64,000 nucleotides of DNA from Thermogemmatispora onikobensis (GTDB lineage Bacteria; Chloroflexota; Ktedonobacteria; Ktedonobacterales; Ktedonobacteraceae). Position 1 is the first letter of the stretch. Each line of letters begins with the position of its first letter. The notes under the pieces were generated by a model. It was not told the origin of the DNA, did no database searches, and saw only the letters and a list, made by a program, of their open reading frames with translations. The stretch lies in assembly GCF_001748285.1 (NCBI RefSeq), contig NZ_BDGT01000002.1:1-64000 (forward strand). Direction: 5' to 3'. Of this stretch, positions 8,010 to 20,002 are shown in pieces. A program made the translations under genes and the position numbers.

Positions 8010-9479
8010 ATGAGTGAAAGCCAGATGCAGACCTCATCGGAGCTGTCTCCTCAAAGCGAGGCGCAGATCTATACCTTACGCAAGAACAGCCTGGGTCTCT
8101 TCGATGCCATTGCCCAGTCGGTGGCTCTGCTCTCGCTGGAGATGGGCATTGCTCTCTCCAGCTCCTTTGCCGCCGCTTCGGCGGGGGTAGCCGTGCCGCT
8201 GGCCTATGTTGTCGCTGGTCTTGCCAGTCTCTGTCTGGCCTACGTCATCATTCGTTTTACCAGGCGCTTTGCCAGTGCTGGGGGTCTCTATACCTATATT
8301 GCTCAAGGGCTTGGGCCGCAGGCTGGCTTTATTGGCGGCTGGATGTATGGCGGGGCTTTTGCTGCCGGGGCTTCCTTCACACTTGCTATTTCCAGTATCT
8401 TTCTTGATCAGTTGTTGGAACATCTGGGGCTGACGCTTCACTGGTTCGTCATTTTCTGTATCTTACTGGTGCTCCTCTTTATCCTGGCCTTCTTTGATGT
8501 CCGGCTCTCGACGCGAACGCAGCTACTGCTCTCCTTTATCGGTCTACTCTCGGTCCTCGCCCTGGCTGTGATTATCCTGGCCCGTGGTGGAGCGAGCGGC
8601 ATTAGCTTCACCCCCTTGTCGCCGGCTGGACTGGCGGGTGGCTGGTCCTCGCTCTTCTTCGCCGCCATCTTCAGCTTCACCTCGTTTATTGGCTTCGAGG
8701 CGGCGGCGGTGCTTGGAGAAGAGACACAGCGTCCGCGTCAGGCTATTCCCTGGGCCATTCTGACAGCGGTGCTGGTGGCCATTCTCTACTATGTCCTGGT
8801 CTCCTTTGCGATGGCCAACGGCTATGGAGTGGCGCACATCGATCAATGGGCCAGGGACGAAGCGCCTCTGGACACGCTGGCAACGCGCTACGCAGGGGCC
8901 TTCCTGGCGACCCTCATTGACCTCATGGTTGCCATTGGGGCCTTTAGCGCCACGCTGGCGGGGGTTGTTCTGGCTTCGCGCATGATGTTCGCCGTCGGGC
9001 GCGATGGTGGCTTACCGGCAGTCTTTGCCGTGACCCACCCTCGCTACAAGACCCCCTGGGTGGCGATTCTGGTAGTGCTGGCTCTGACGCTGGTACTGGG
9101 GGCTGCACTGGGGACGCAGCTGGGACCGTTCCTCTTCTTCGGCTTCATGGCGACGACGGCCTCGCTTGGGATTCTGCTGGCCTACATTCTGGTAGCCCTG
9201 TCGGGGATCGTGGCCTCTATCCGGGCCCGCATGCGCGGTGAGGGTGCTCCCCTGGCTCTGGCCTTTGATATCCTGCTGCCCTTGATTGCGATCATCATCT
9301 GCGCCTTTACTATCTATAGCTCGATTGTACCGGTGCCGCAGTTTCCGCTCAACCTGGCCCCCTATATTGCGGCGGCCTGGCTGGTCATTGGCCTGGGACT
9401 GCTGGTCGCTCTCCAGCTACGCCGCCCGCAGCAGGTGCAGCGCTTCGGGAAAATCCTGGGAGAGCACGTCAGCGAGTAG
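8010..9479 (+). CDS. APC-superfamily amino acid permease
   Basis: 489 aa with twelve predicted transmembrane helices. The N-terminal pattern, including SAGGLYTYIAQGLG at about 90-103 and the glycines of TM1, is typical of APC amino-acid/polyamine transporters. A middle motif near 230-245 (SFIGFEAAAVLGEE) is also characteristic of this family. It imports or exchanges an amino acid or amine in the cytoplasmic membrane; the specificity cannot be read. A GAAAGGAACG stretch precedes the start. Another ATG at 8003 is out of frame. The GNAT gene follows 51 bp downstream and may be cotranscribed. Confidence 0.88.
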   Translation: MSESQMQTSSELSPQSEAQIYTLRKNSLGLFDAIAQSVALLSLEMGIALSSSFAAASAGVAVPLAYVVAGLASLCLAYVIIRFTRRFASAGGLYTYIAQGLGPQAGFIGGWMYGGAFAAGASFTLAISSIFLDQLLEHLGLTLHWFVIFCILLVLLFILAFFDVRLSTRTQLLLSFIGLLSVLALAVIILARGGASGISFTPLSPAGLAGGWSSLFFAAIFSFTSFIGFEAAAVLGEETQRPRQAIPWAILTAVLVAILYYVLVSFAMANGYGVAHIDQWARDEAPLDTLATRYAGAFLATLIDLMVAIGAFSATLAGVVLASRMMFAVGRDGGLPAVFAVTHPRYKTPWVAILVVLALTLVLGAALGTQLGPFLFFGFMATTASLGILLAYILVALSGIVASIRARMRGEGAPLALAFDILLPLIAIIICAFTIYSSIVPVPQFPLNLAPYIAAAWLVIGLGLLVALQLRRPQQVQRFGKILGEHVSE

Positions 9480-9530
9480 GCGATGAGAGAGCACTTGACG
9501 ACGAAAGAGAACCTGGCAGGAGGAAAAGCG

Positions 9531-10355
9531 ATGACAGAGGCAATGGAGCAGTCGGGAACAGGACCCTCGCCCGAGCTGCTCGCAGCGATGGAAGCCAATC
9601 TATTTGAAGCCTATGCCCACCTTGGGCGGGCCTTGGGCGGTGAGTTTCACGAGCGTGATGGCCTGCTCTTCTTTTTCAGCGGACGACCGGTCTTCTTCGG
9701 CAACGGAGTGATACGCTGCCAGCTTGCTGAGGAGGAGGCCGGAGGGCAGATCGCGGCCCTCTGTGCGGAGGCGCGTCGCCGGCAGGTTCCCTTGACCTGG
9801 TTACTCTCCCCCTCATCGCGTCCCGCTGATCTTGAGCAGCGTCTGCTGGCCCAGGGCTGCCGGCTGGACGAGGAGGTGCCGGGCATGGCCATCGAGCTGG
9901 GGCGGCCCTTGCCGTCAACAGTGCCAGCGGTGCCCGAGGACCTGGTTGTCGAAGAGGTTGGCGACGCGCGGGCAATGGAGATCTGGCTGCAGGTGCTCTG
10001 CGATGGCTTCGGCTTCCCTGAGCCGATCCGGGCGGTCTTCTTCGATCTCTACCAGCGCTATGGCTTTCTGCCGGGCCAGCAGGTGTGCTATCTGCTAGGC
10101 TTCTGGCGTGGGGAGCCGGTCGGAACAGCCCTGCTAACCTTCGGCGGGGGCCTGGCGGGCCTCTACGGCGTGGCAACGCTCCCCCAGGCGCGTCGTCAGG
10201 GAATCGGCACAGGGATGACGCTGGCGGCCATGCGCACGGCTGAGCGGCTGGGCTATCGCCGTGCCACCCTCCAGGCCACACCGATGGGCTTGAACGTCTA
10301 TCGGCGCCTGGGCTGGCAGGAGTACTGCCTCTTCAAAACCTATGTCCTGGAGTGA
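9531..10355 (+). CDS. GNAT-family N-acetyltransferase
   Basis: 274 aa. The C-terminal half (about 138-274) is a GNAT domain with the acetyl-CoA pyrophosphate-binding motif RRQGIG at 221-226 in LYGVATLPQARRQGIG, and a late NVYRRLGW motif near 256-263. The N-terminal ~130 residues form a second, degenerate GNAT-like or related domain. The ATG at 9531 is chosen because a strong AGGAGG stretch lies 6-12 nt upstream; the in-frame ATG at 9483 has none. The acceptor is unknown. It closes the plus-strand run that starts at 4702; a long inverted repeat follows before the mutS promoter. Confidence 0.85.
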   Translation: MTEAMEQSGTGPSPELLAAMEANLFEAYAHLGRALGGEFHERDGLLFFFSGRPVFFGNGVIRCQLAEEEAGGQIAALCAEARRRQVPLTWLLSPSSRPADLEQRLLAQGCRLDEEVPGMAIELGRPLPSTVPAVPEDLVVEEVGDARAMEIWLQVLCDGFGFPEPIRAVFFDLYQRYGFLPGQQVCYLLGFWRGEPVGTALLTFGGGLAGLYGVATLPQARRQGIGTGMTLAAMRTAERLGYRRATLQATPMGLNVYRRLGWQEYCLFKTYVLE

Positions 10356-10429
10356 GCGTTTGGCGGCCCGGTGGTGGAGGCTGGCCTGCTGACAGCGCGG
10401 AACAGTTGCTTCCATGCCAGGCACGGACC

Positions 10430-10477
10430 GACAAGGGAGGCGTCCCGGCACTTGTCAGGAAGGGGCGCCTCCCTGTC
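10430..10477 (+). terminator. Terminator-like inverted repeat after GNAT gene
   Basis: Left arm 10430-10442 (GACAAGGGAGGCG) pairs with right arm 10466-10477 (CGCCTCCCTGTC): 12 base pairs with one bulged A and a 23-nt loop. No U-tract follows. It sits between the GNAT stop and the mutS -35, so it plausibly separates the two transcription units. Confidence 0.45.
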
Positions 10478-10563
10478 TGCTGCCCGGTTTCGCCTGCCCG
10501 CTGCGATTGCTTTGCCTTTTGTCTCTCTCTGTGCCGACCGCGCCGCATTCGGGCTACCGGGTT

Positions 10564-10592
10564 TTGACAATCAGGGTGGAATACGCTATAGT
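10564..10592 (+). promoter_or_regulatory. Sigma70-type promoter of mutS-mutL
   Basis: TTGACA at 10564-10569, 17-bp spacer, TATAGT at 10587-10592: a perfect -35 and five of six -10 bases. The expected start point is about 10599, only ~18 nt before the ATG at 10617. This fixes the mutS start downstream and rules out longer in-frame extensions that would cross the promoter. Confidence 0.85.
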
Positions 10593-10616
10593 ACAGACGT
10601 TCGGTCGAGGTCTGCT

Positions 10617-13396
<2,780 letters not shown>

Positions 13397-13400
<4 letters not shown>

Positions 13401-15208
13401 GTCGCCCAGACCCATTCATGTCTGATTTAACGCAGCGTACTCTATCGGCTCCGAGATCGCTTCCTCCGCGCCTCCCCATTCGCCAGCTACCGGCGGAGGT
13501 AGCGGAACGCATCGCCGCCGGCGAGGTCATCGAGCGTCCTGTCTCAGTGGTCAAAGAGCTGGTAGAGAACGCCCTTGATGCCGGCGCCCACGAGATCCGC
13601 GTTGAAATTCGAGACGGGGGCCTGCGTCTCATTCGCGTCAGTGACGATGGTCAGGGGATTCCCGAGGAAGACCTGGAACGAGCCTGTGCTCGTCACTCCA
13701 CCAGTAAGATCGGGCGTGTCGAGGATTTAGAGCAGCTACACACGCTGGGTTTTCGAGGCGAGGCCCTGGCCAGCATCGCAGCGGTCTCCGAGCTGACCCT
13801 ACTCAGCCGGCCCGTAGAGAGCGAGGAGAGCGGCCAGGAGGAACCGGCGGCCTGGATTACGGTGCGTGGTGGGAACCTTGTCCAGCGAGGTCATCGGGCA
13901 CGCCCGCGAGGCACGACCGTCACCGTACGCGAACTCTTCTACAATGTTCCAGCGCGACTCAAATTCATGCGCAGTGCCCGGAGCGAGGCTGGCCAGATTC
14001 TGCAGCTGCTCTATCGCTACGCCGCGGGCTATCCTGCCGTACGCTTCAACCTGACCGTCGAAGAGCAGCCCCTCTTACAAACCAGCGGCAGCGGCGAGCT
14101 GGCCACCGCTCTAGCGGAGCTCTACCGTCTACCGCTCGCGGAGCTGCTCATCCCCGTTGAGGTGGAAGATGAGCAAGGCATCAGGATCTTCGGCTACGTA
14201 GGCAACCGTGTCCTGGCCCAGCCCAATCGGCAGCACGTGATGCTCTTCATCAATGGGCGGCCTGTGCAGGTGCGTGCGCTGCAAGAGGCCCTGGAAGTGG
14301 GCTATCGTCCACTGCTGGCCAAAGGGCGCCATCCCTTGCTGGTGCTCCATCTGCAACTGCCGGCCTCAGAGGTCGATGCCAATGTTCACCCGGCCAAAAC
14401 AGAGGTCCGTCTGAGGCGCGAGCGCGAGCTGGCGACCTTGCTCACCCAGAACGTGCGCGCGGTCCTCGAACGCAGTCCTGTGCTGCCCGCCGAAAGCACC
14501 TGGCCAGGTCCGGCCAGTGTCTATCAGCCGCACTTGCCGGGGCCACGTCGGCGGGGCCTGCGAGTGCAGGAGGAGAGCGAGCGTTATGGCAACGGAAGCA
14601 GCCGCCCGACGCCCGCTGAGGTTCTGGCGGCCCTGCGTCCCCTGGCTCAGCTGCAGCAGGCAGTCATTCTTGCCGAAGCTCTCGATGGGAGCCTTTATCT
14701 CATCGACCAGCACCGTGCCCATGAGCGCATCCTCTATGAACATCTGCGCAGCCGGACTGCTGGAGCTGGGAGCGAAGGAGCAGAGAACCTGGCGGCGCAC
14801 CTCCTGCTGGAACCGATAGTACTGGAATTGAAAGGCTGGCAGGCGGAGCTGCTGGAGCAACGTCTGCCGATCCTGGCCAGCCTGGGCCTGGACTGCGAGC
14901 ATTTCGGAGGACGCAGCTTCCTGGTGCGTTCAGTTCCCGAAGGCATCGGCGACAGCGAGCAGCTGGCGGCCCATCTGCGTGAGCTGGTGGAGATTGCTCT
15001 TGAAGACAGCGAAGACTGGAAGGATCACCTGCTCATTGGGCTGGCCTGCCGCTCGGCCCTGCGCCGAGGACGTACCTTGAGCCAGGGCGAGCAACAAGAC
15101 CTCCTGCTTCGTCTGGCCCAGACAGCCGCTCCAGCGGTCTGTCCTCATGGTAGTCCGGTGCTGCTCCACTATAGTCGCGCCTTCCTCAGCGAAAAGTTTG
15201 AGTGGTAG
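13397..15208 (+). CDS. mutL: DNA mismatch repair protein MutL
   Basis: 603 aa. The N-terminal GHKL ATPase has ELVENALDAG (catalytic Glu near 54-57), a DGxGI motif (DDGQGI) and GFRGEAL. The C-terminal domain is of the endonuclease type: metal motif D437-E448 (DQHRAHERILYE), ACRSA at 550-554 and CPHG at 582-585. In the usual DQHA(x)2E(x)4E motif the Ala is here Arg, while Asp, His and both Glu are kept. MutL nicks the nascent strand after MutS activation in bacteria lacking MutH. ATGA overlap with mutS. A second ATG at 13418 is possible. The gene ends in a convergent junction with a strong inverted repeat at 15237-15310. Confidence 0.97.
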
Positions 15209-15236
15209 CATTGGTAGCAACCCACTGCCACGGCGG

Positions 15237-15310
15237 CAGCCCGTCCAGGGAGCCAGGACGCGCAGACCAAAGACCCCGACGCCCGACGGTGACAGGCTCC
15301 GGACGGGCTG
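15237..15310. terminator. Bidirectional terminator-like inverted repeat (mutL/M50 junction)
   Basis: CAGCCCGTCC (15237-15246) pairs with GGACGGGCTG (15301-15310), and GGAGCC (15249-15254) pairs with GGCTCC (15295-15300). This gives 16 base pairs with a 2-nt bulge and a 40-nt loop. It lies between convergent genes and has no U-tract on either side. Confidence 0.5.
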
Positions 15311-15354
15311 GCATCCAGGTCAGACGGGCGACAGACAGCAAGCGCCAGGGCCGG

Positions 15355-16155
15355 TCACAGCAGCCGGTTGAGGAGATCGGCCACAATAAAGATGGCCAGG
15401 TCGAGGATCAGCAGAGCCAGCAAAGCAAAATCGATGTGGAGGGCCACAGAGGCCACTCCCTGCAAGAGGGCCTCGTTGAAGACGAGCAGGTGCGTATACC
15501 AGAGCAGCGCTAGCGTAATCCCGGCCAGGAGGAAGAGGCCCGTCAAGAGCCAGCGCGCGCCACGCCAGTCCTGGGAGCTGGGCCAAAGCTCAGCAGTAAT
15601 GGTTAAAATCAGGTAAGGGGCGAAGAGGAGCGTCCACCAGGGCCAACCTGGCCGGATCAACTGCAGACGTACCTCCCAGATATTGTAGCCAGTGGCCACC
15701 CAGTAGAGAAAAATGATGGCCCCAATCCCTCCGATCAAAGGAGCGACGGCGCTCAAGCCATCGCCGATATGGCTGACCAGACGCCCTGGCGGGCGCACAT
15801 ATTGCACCTCGCCGAGCTGCAGCGCCTGGGGCATGCCACGCTGTAGCATACCGTACGCTCTTTCCTGCACTAGTGGTCTGATGCGGAAAAGCGTGATTTT
15901 GGTAATGCGGAAGCCAAAGGGGCGGAAGAGCAGGACCACAAAGGCGTGGCAAAGCTCATGCAAGATGACGCCGGGGGCATTCATCCAAAACCAGATCAAC
16001 AGGCCCCGCTCGCCGAACAAGCGATAGCCGATACGATCGACGCGATGGCGCAGAGCGCGGCAGGTCAGGCGGAGCAGGATAAAGAGCGCGAAAACACCGG
16101 CGATCAACAGCCAGGGTTCATAGGGCTTAATCTGAGCAGTCAGGGCAGGGTCCAT
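15355..16155 (-). CDS. M50-like membrane metalloprotease
   Basis: 266 aa from the ATG at 16155, chosen over 16161 because GAGG at 16164-16167 is at 8-nt rather than 2-nt distance. The HELCH zinc motif (HExxH) is at 66-70 inside a hydrophobic helix (GVILHELCHAFVVLLF). The protein has about six membrane helices, and a downstream PSSQDWRG segment near 200 could provide the third ligand as in site-2 proteases. It resembles the M50 intramembrane protease superfamily but lacks a PDZ domain. Substrate unknown. Its C-terminus points into the mutL junction. The 103-bp gap upstream to the MFS gene suggests separate or loosely coupled transcription. Confidence 0.7.
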   Translation of the reverse strand: MDPALTAQIKPYEPWLLIAGVFALFILLRLTCRALRHRVDRIGYRLFGERGLLIWFWMNAPGVILHELCHAFVVLLFRPFGFRITKITLFRIRPLVQERAYGMLQRGMPQALQLGEVQYVRPPGRLVSHIGDGLSAVAPLIGGIGAIIFLYWVATGYNIWEVRLQLIRPGWPWWTLLFAPYLILTITAELWPSSQDWRGARWLLTGLFLLAGITLALLWYTHLLVFNEALLQGVASVALHIDFALLALLILDLAIFIVADLLNRLL

Positions 16156-16258
16156 GAGCATAGCCTCAGCGACAGTCGACAGCGCGACGGCCTCTCATCT
16201 TATCACTATTGTAGAGAAGGATCTGGACGAGCGTCAATAGGGCCACGTTTTTCCGGAA

Positions 16259-17701
16259 TCAGCGACTTATCTCATCGGCTTCCGTCTCAAACTCCTCGTG
16301 CCCATATTCTTCCTCTGGCTCCTCCTGCAGGCAAGTAGCGGCAGCAGGGTGACGGCGCTCGTAGAAGAAGCCCCAGAGAGCGAAGAGCAAGATAGCCAGA
16401 GACAACAAATAGATCACGCGATCGATACCGAGCAGATCGGCTGCCGCGCCAGTCAGCAGAATCACCGGGATTGTTCCGGCATTATAGAGCATCAACTGCA
16501 GGGCCAGCACACGGCCCTTAATCCACTCAGGTGTCTCCTCCTGAACACGGGTCTGAGCGGGGATATTAATGCAGTCCAGGGCGATGCCGCCCAAGAACAT
16601 AATCAGCGCGGCGCTGCCCAGGAAGAGCGGATGAGTATTCCAACCCACCGGCTGCAGGCTGCGGGCAATAAGTGTCAATAGTGGCAGGAGCAGAATGATC
16701 AAAGCGAAGCCCAGGCAGCCTAGAAGAATCGAGCGAGAGATCCCGAGGCGGCGCGTGATGCGGGGCATAAAGAGCGAACCCAGCACCAGGCCGATGCCGG
16801 CGGGAGCGAAGACAAAGGCCAGGGTGTCGGCTGGCAGCAGGAAGAGCCGTGTCACCAAAGCCGTGGCCAGCTCAGCCACCAGAGCCAGCAAGATACCGGC
16901 GAACGACAGCTGCACCACTGCCAGCAGCAAGGGTTTATTCTGGCGGATAAAGAGCCAGCCCTGGCGCATTTCGCTGCCGATATTGCCGAACAGGCTCAGC
17001 GACTGCGTAGCCAGGTCCTCGCCGGAAGCAGCCGGGCGGTGCGGAGCGTGCTGTTCGAAAGCGCGGGGAGGGATCAGCAAGATCAGGCCCGCGCAGAGCA
17101 GGTAGAGCAGCCCGATCAAGAAATAGAGCGTCTCCACAGGCTGCACTGTCAACGAAAAGAGCTGCAAGGTGGGGAGCAGGCTCAGCACCAGGGGGGCGAA
17201 AATAATCATCCCCAGGGCCATCGACGTCATAAACGTGATATTGAAGAGCGCCAGGGCGGGCATCAGCTCGTCCTCATCGACCAGCAGAGGGATTGTCGAA
17301 CTCTCGGCGGGCGTAAAGAACTGGCCGATACTCGAGATCAAGAAGGTCAGCAAGTAGGCGGGGATCAGCTGTCTGGCATCGATCAGCAGTGAGATCACGA
17401 AACCGAAGCTCGCGATCGCGCGCAGGCAATTACTGCCCCAAAGAATCAGCCGTTTGTCCAAGCGGTCGACAAAGACGCCGGCGGGGGCACTGAAGAGCAA
17501 AGCGGGCAAGCTGAAGCTGATAATCGCCACACCCACCAGCGTCGTCGACCCCGTGACCTCCTCAACGAGCACCATGATAGCGTAATTGGAGGCGTTGAGG
17601 ATAGTCATCGAGATCAACTGAGCGAGCCAGAGGTAGACAAAGTTCTTCTTCCTGAGAAGTGTCTTGAAGCCTCCCCCTTGCTTGGACCTGGCAACATCCA
17701 T
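16259..17701 (-). CDS. Major facilitator superfamily transporter
   Basis: 480 aa from the ATG at 17701, which has GGGAGAG (17707-17713) at 5-nt spacing; an ATG at 17746 lacks it. Twelve membrane helices are expected. The loop motif VDRLDKRLILWGSN near 80-93 is the MFS motif A region between TM2 and TM3, and LGISRSILLGCLG near 300 is its second-half counterpart. The arrangement resembles the enterobactin-exporter/MFS_3 type of drug or metabolite efflux proteins. The C-terminal ~35 residues are acidic. It lies downstream of DUF951-nadD (199-bp gap). Substrate not predictable. Confidence 0.85.
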   Translation of the reverse strand: MDVARSKQGGGFKTLLRKKNFVYLWLAQLISMTILNASNYAIMVLVEEVTGSTTLVGVAIISFSLPALLFSAPAGVFVDRLDKRLILWGSNCLRAIASFGFVISLLIDARQLIPAYLLTFLISSIGQFFTPAESSTIPLLVDEDELMPALALFNITFMTSMALGMIIFAPLVLSLLPTLQLFSLTVQPVETLYFLIGLLYLLCAGLILLIPPRAFEQHAPHRPAASGEDLATQSLSLFGNIGSEMRQGWLFIRQNKPLLLAVVQLSFAGILLALVAELATALVTRLFLLPADTLAFVFAPAGIGLVLGSLFMPRITRRLGISRSILLGCLGFALIILLLPLLTLIARSLQPVGWNTHPLFLGSAALIMFLGGIALDCINIPAQTRVQEETPEWIKGRVLALQLMLYNAGTIPVILLTGAAADLLGIDRVIYLLSLAILLFALWGFFYERRHPAAATCLQEEPEEEYGHEEFETEADEISR

Positions 17702-17900
17702 AGCATCTCTCCCAAGTGTGCTAGCTTCGAAGTGGACAAGGAGCAACGACCACGGTCAGGCGCGCAGCCGTGGCCATCCGCAGACCCGAGCCGGTGGTGT
17801 TCTGGCTCCAACCCTGGGCCGAAGCTGGGGCTAGAGCCTGGGCCGCTCGTCTGTCTCTTCGGGTTCTGGTTCTGGAGCGTACTGGCCCTCTCTCCATCGG

Positions 17901-18143
17901 TCAGGGCTGGAAAGTTGGCGGCGTCTGCGGATCGTCATTCGGCGGAGTCAAGGGCGGCAGCCGCTCTTTAGTGCGCCGCTCCACCTCCGAGCGGGGCAAC
18001 AATACGCGCCGTCCGCACGTCTCACAGCGCAGGCCGATATCGGCGCCCAGGCGCACCACCTGCCAGGTTGACCCGCCGCAGGGATGCGGCTTACGCAGGC
18101 GCAAGCGGTCCCCAAGCTCAAGATGCATGGGCATCCTGGACAT
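17901..18143 (-). CDS. DUF951-family small zinc-binding-like protein
   Basis: 80 aa from the ATG at 18143, which has GGGAGG (18151-18156) at 7-nt spacing. Longer in-frame extensions would run through nadD and look non-coding. The DUF951 core HLELGDRLRLRKPHPCGG is at 7-24, with conserved Cys22, Cys40 and Cys43 (RCETCGR), likely a small metal or nucleic-acid-binding fold. The C-terminal ~20 residues are Pro-rich. It overlaps the 3' end of nadD by 26 bp, so the two genes are very likely cotranscribed and translationally linked. The molecular role of DUF951 is not established. Confidence 0.85.
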   Translation of the reverse strand: MSRMPMHLELGDRLRLRKPHPCGGSTWQVVRLGADIGLRCETCGRRVLLPRSEVERRTKERLPPLTPPNDDPQTPPTFQP

Positions 18144-18813
18144 AGCTGGACCTCCCCTCTGCTGGTTCACGCGGCACCGACTCGCGATAGAGCTGGTGCT
18201 GTGCAATATACGCCTCGACACTCTCTGGTGTTTGGTACTTGATCGGGCGCCTCTCCGCCACCCGCCGACGCAGGTCGCTTGCCGAGATAGAGAGGTAGGG
18301 TGCATTGACCACGCGGAGCCGTTCGCGTATGCCTGGAAGGCGCTCTTCTAGAGCTGTGACCAGCTCCTGGGGCGGGCGATAACCGGGGCGGCCTACCGCC
18401 ACTAAGCAATCGAGCTGCGCCAGCACGCCAGCGGCGTTGTACCAACTGGTGAACTCGGCCAGGCTATCGGCGCCCAGGATAAAAGCCAGGTAGACCGGTT
18501 GTGCGCCCCAGCGCTCGCGCAGCAGGCGCAGGGTATCCACCGTATAAGAAGGGCCTGGCCGCTCGATCTCGATCTCGCAGAGAGAGAAAGCGGGATTCGA
18601 CGCGATGGCCAGTCGCAGCATAGCGAGGCGATGCTCCGCAGGAGTCACCGGGCGGCCCGGCTTATGGGGCGGCTGACCAGCGGGGATAAACGCTACCTCA
18701 CTGAGCGCCAGCGTTGCCCGCACTTCCTCGGCGATCACCAAATGCCCGTAGTGAATCGGGTCGAAGGTCCCTCCCAGCAGGCCGATGCGCCTCACAGCTG
18801 GCGTCTCTCCCAT
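18118..18813 (-). CDS. nadD: Nicotinate-nucleotide adenylyltransferase
   Basis: 231 aa from the ATG at 18813; an in-frame TTG at 18825 is worse placed against the GAGGAG at 18827-18832. The nucleotidyltransferase motif GGTFDPIHYGH is at 14-24, and the C-terminal ISASDLRRR motif follows a NAPYLSIS stretch. NadD adenylates nicotinate mononucleotide to deamido-NAD in NAD biosynthesis. Length fits the family (about 190-230). It overlaps the following DUF951 gene. A TACAAT -10-like box at 18841-18846 (minus) could be its promoter, although the -35 is poor. Confidence 0.95.
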   Translation of the reverse strand: MGETPAVRRIGLLGGTFDPIHYGHLVIAEEVRATLALSEVAFIPAGQPPHKPGRPVTPAEHRLAMLRLAIASNPAFSLCEIEIERPGPSYTVDTLRLLRERWGAQPVYLAFILGADSLAEFTSWYNAAGVLAQLDCLVAVGRPGYRPPQELVTALEERLPGIRERLRVVNAPYLSISASDLRRRVAERRPIKYQTPESVEAYIAQHQLYRESVPREPAEGRSSYVQDAHAS

Positions 18814-18885
18814 AGGCGAAAACAACTCCTCTCAGCAAGAATTGTAGGCGGCGCGTCCACCCGACCACCCGACCGGGCTGAGCTG

Positions 18886-19926
18886 CTAAATGGCGCCGGC
18901 AGACTCCTTGACCGTCAGCTCGGCCTCTGCAAAGGCGTTGCGTAGGGAGTGCAGGGCGTCGGCAATCACGCCGCTCTGGCCGTGGACGATCCAGAAGCGT
19001 ACCGTCAGGGTCACTGTCTCGCGCGTATAGCCACTAATGGTGGCCACTGGCTCTGGCTTGGGGATAATCTCATCAATTTCGCGCAGGATACTCAGAATCC
19101 GTGCGGGCGTCTGCTCACGATCGTACTGCTCCTGGGGCAGCGTCATCGTCAGAGTCACGCGGCGTTCGCCATAAAAAGTATTGTTGATGACGGTGGTGCT
19201 AAAAAGCCGTGCATTTGGAATCGTCACTTCCTCGCCGCTGACCAGACGGACCTTCGTCGCGCGCAGCTGCACCTCTTCGACGCGCCCTGTCAGGGTACCG
19301 GCGGTTCCTCCCTCGATGCTGATCTCATCCCCGATATGGAAAGGGCGCTCGACCAGGATATAGAAACCGGCCACGAGGTCCTTGAGAATATCCTGGATCG
19401 CAAAAGTAAAGGCCACCGTGAGGGTGCCCAGAATTGCCAGCGGTGTCTCGATCGAGAGGTGCCAGAGGGCGAGAATCCAGAAGACGGCAATGCCCAGCAC
19501 CACGAAACTCAGCATGCGCCCGATCAGCGTCCGCGTGTTGATGTCGATGCGGTTCTCTGCCAGATTGCGGATAGTGATCTTGCTTACCGTGCGACCGATA
19601 CCGATGCCGAGCACCAGAATGACGGCGCTCAGAATGACGGTCCAGACATCGCCCATATAGTTGGCCAGCTTCTCTATTGCCAGGTTGCCTGCGAAGCTAT
19701 GCCACAGCAGCTGCAGATTACTGATGCTCCAGATGCTAATGACCACCACCACCCCAAGGGCGAGCAGGAGCAAAATGAGCATCACGCCCAGGGTCTCGAC
19801 CAGCCAGGCATCCAGCACGGTCTGGCGCAGGCGCCTAACGAGCAAACGACGTAAAAAAAAGCCCGCTGCTCCCGCTATGAGGAGAGTCAGGATCGAGTAG
19901 ATAAGCTGTTGCACCTGGATTCCCAT
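18886..19926 (-). CDS. Mechanosensitive ion channel (MscS family)
   Basis: 346 aa. Membrane helices are expected at about 7-30, 40-65, 88-112 and 135-180. The pore-lining and beta-domain region from about 155 contains AILGTLTVAFTFAIQDILKD, which corresponds to the conserved MscS TM3 and its continuation. The strand-rich middle includes FHIGDEISIEG and VTIPNARLFSTTVIN, standard for MscS. The channel releases solutes during osmotic downshock. The ATG at 19926 has a weak Shine-Dalgarno. Its promoter is probably the extended -10 at 19994-20002, which overlaps the 3' end of maf. Confidence 0.92.
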   Translation of the reverse strand: MGIQVQQLIYSILTLLIAGAAGFFLRRLLVRRLRQTVLDAWLVETLGVMLILLLLALGVVVVISIWSISNLQLLWHSFAGNLAIEKLANYMGDVWTVILSAVILVLGIGIGRTVSKITIRNLAENRIDINTRTLIGRMLSFVVLGIAVFWILALWHLSIETPLAILGTLTVAFTFAIQDILKDLVAGFYILVERPFHIGDEISIEGGTAGTLTGRVEEVQLRATKVRLVSGEEVTIPNARLFSTTVINNTFYGERRVTLTMTLPQEQYDREQTPARILSILREIDEIIPKPEPVATISGYTRETVTLTVRFWIVHGQSGVIADALHSLRNAFAEAELTVKESAGAI

Positions 19927-19993
19927 TGCAAACCCGCGTCCGGCTCTTTGCGTTCCCTGAAAAGAGCGTGTGATGTGTATTACTTCGTCGCAA

Positions 19994-20002
19994 ATTATAT
20001 CA
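19994..20002 (-). promoter_or_regulatory. Extended -10 promoter of mscS-like gene
   Basis: On the minus strand TGA followed by a perfect TATAAT (19999 down to 19994). No good -35. Its position at the very end of maf means that the maf stop and the mscS promoter overlap. Confidence 0.55.

Noticed and set aside
18143-18305. Longer N-terminus for the DUF951 gene
   Set aside because: The extension runs inside nadD, is unlike the family, and a strong Shine-Dalgarno supports the start at 18143.
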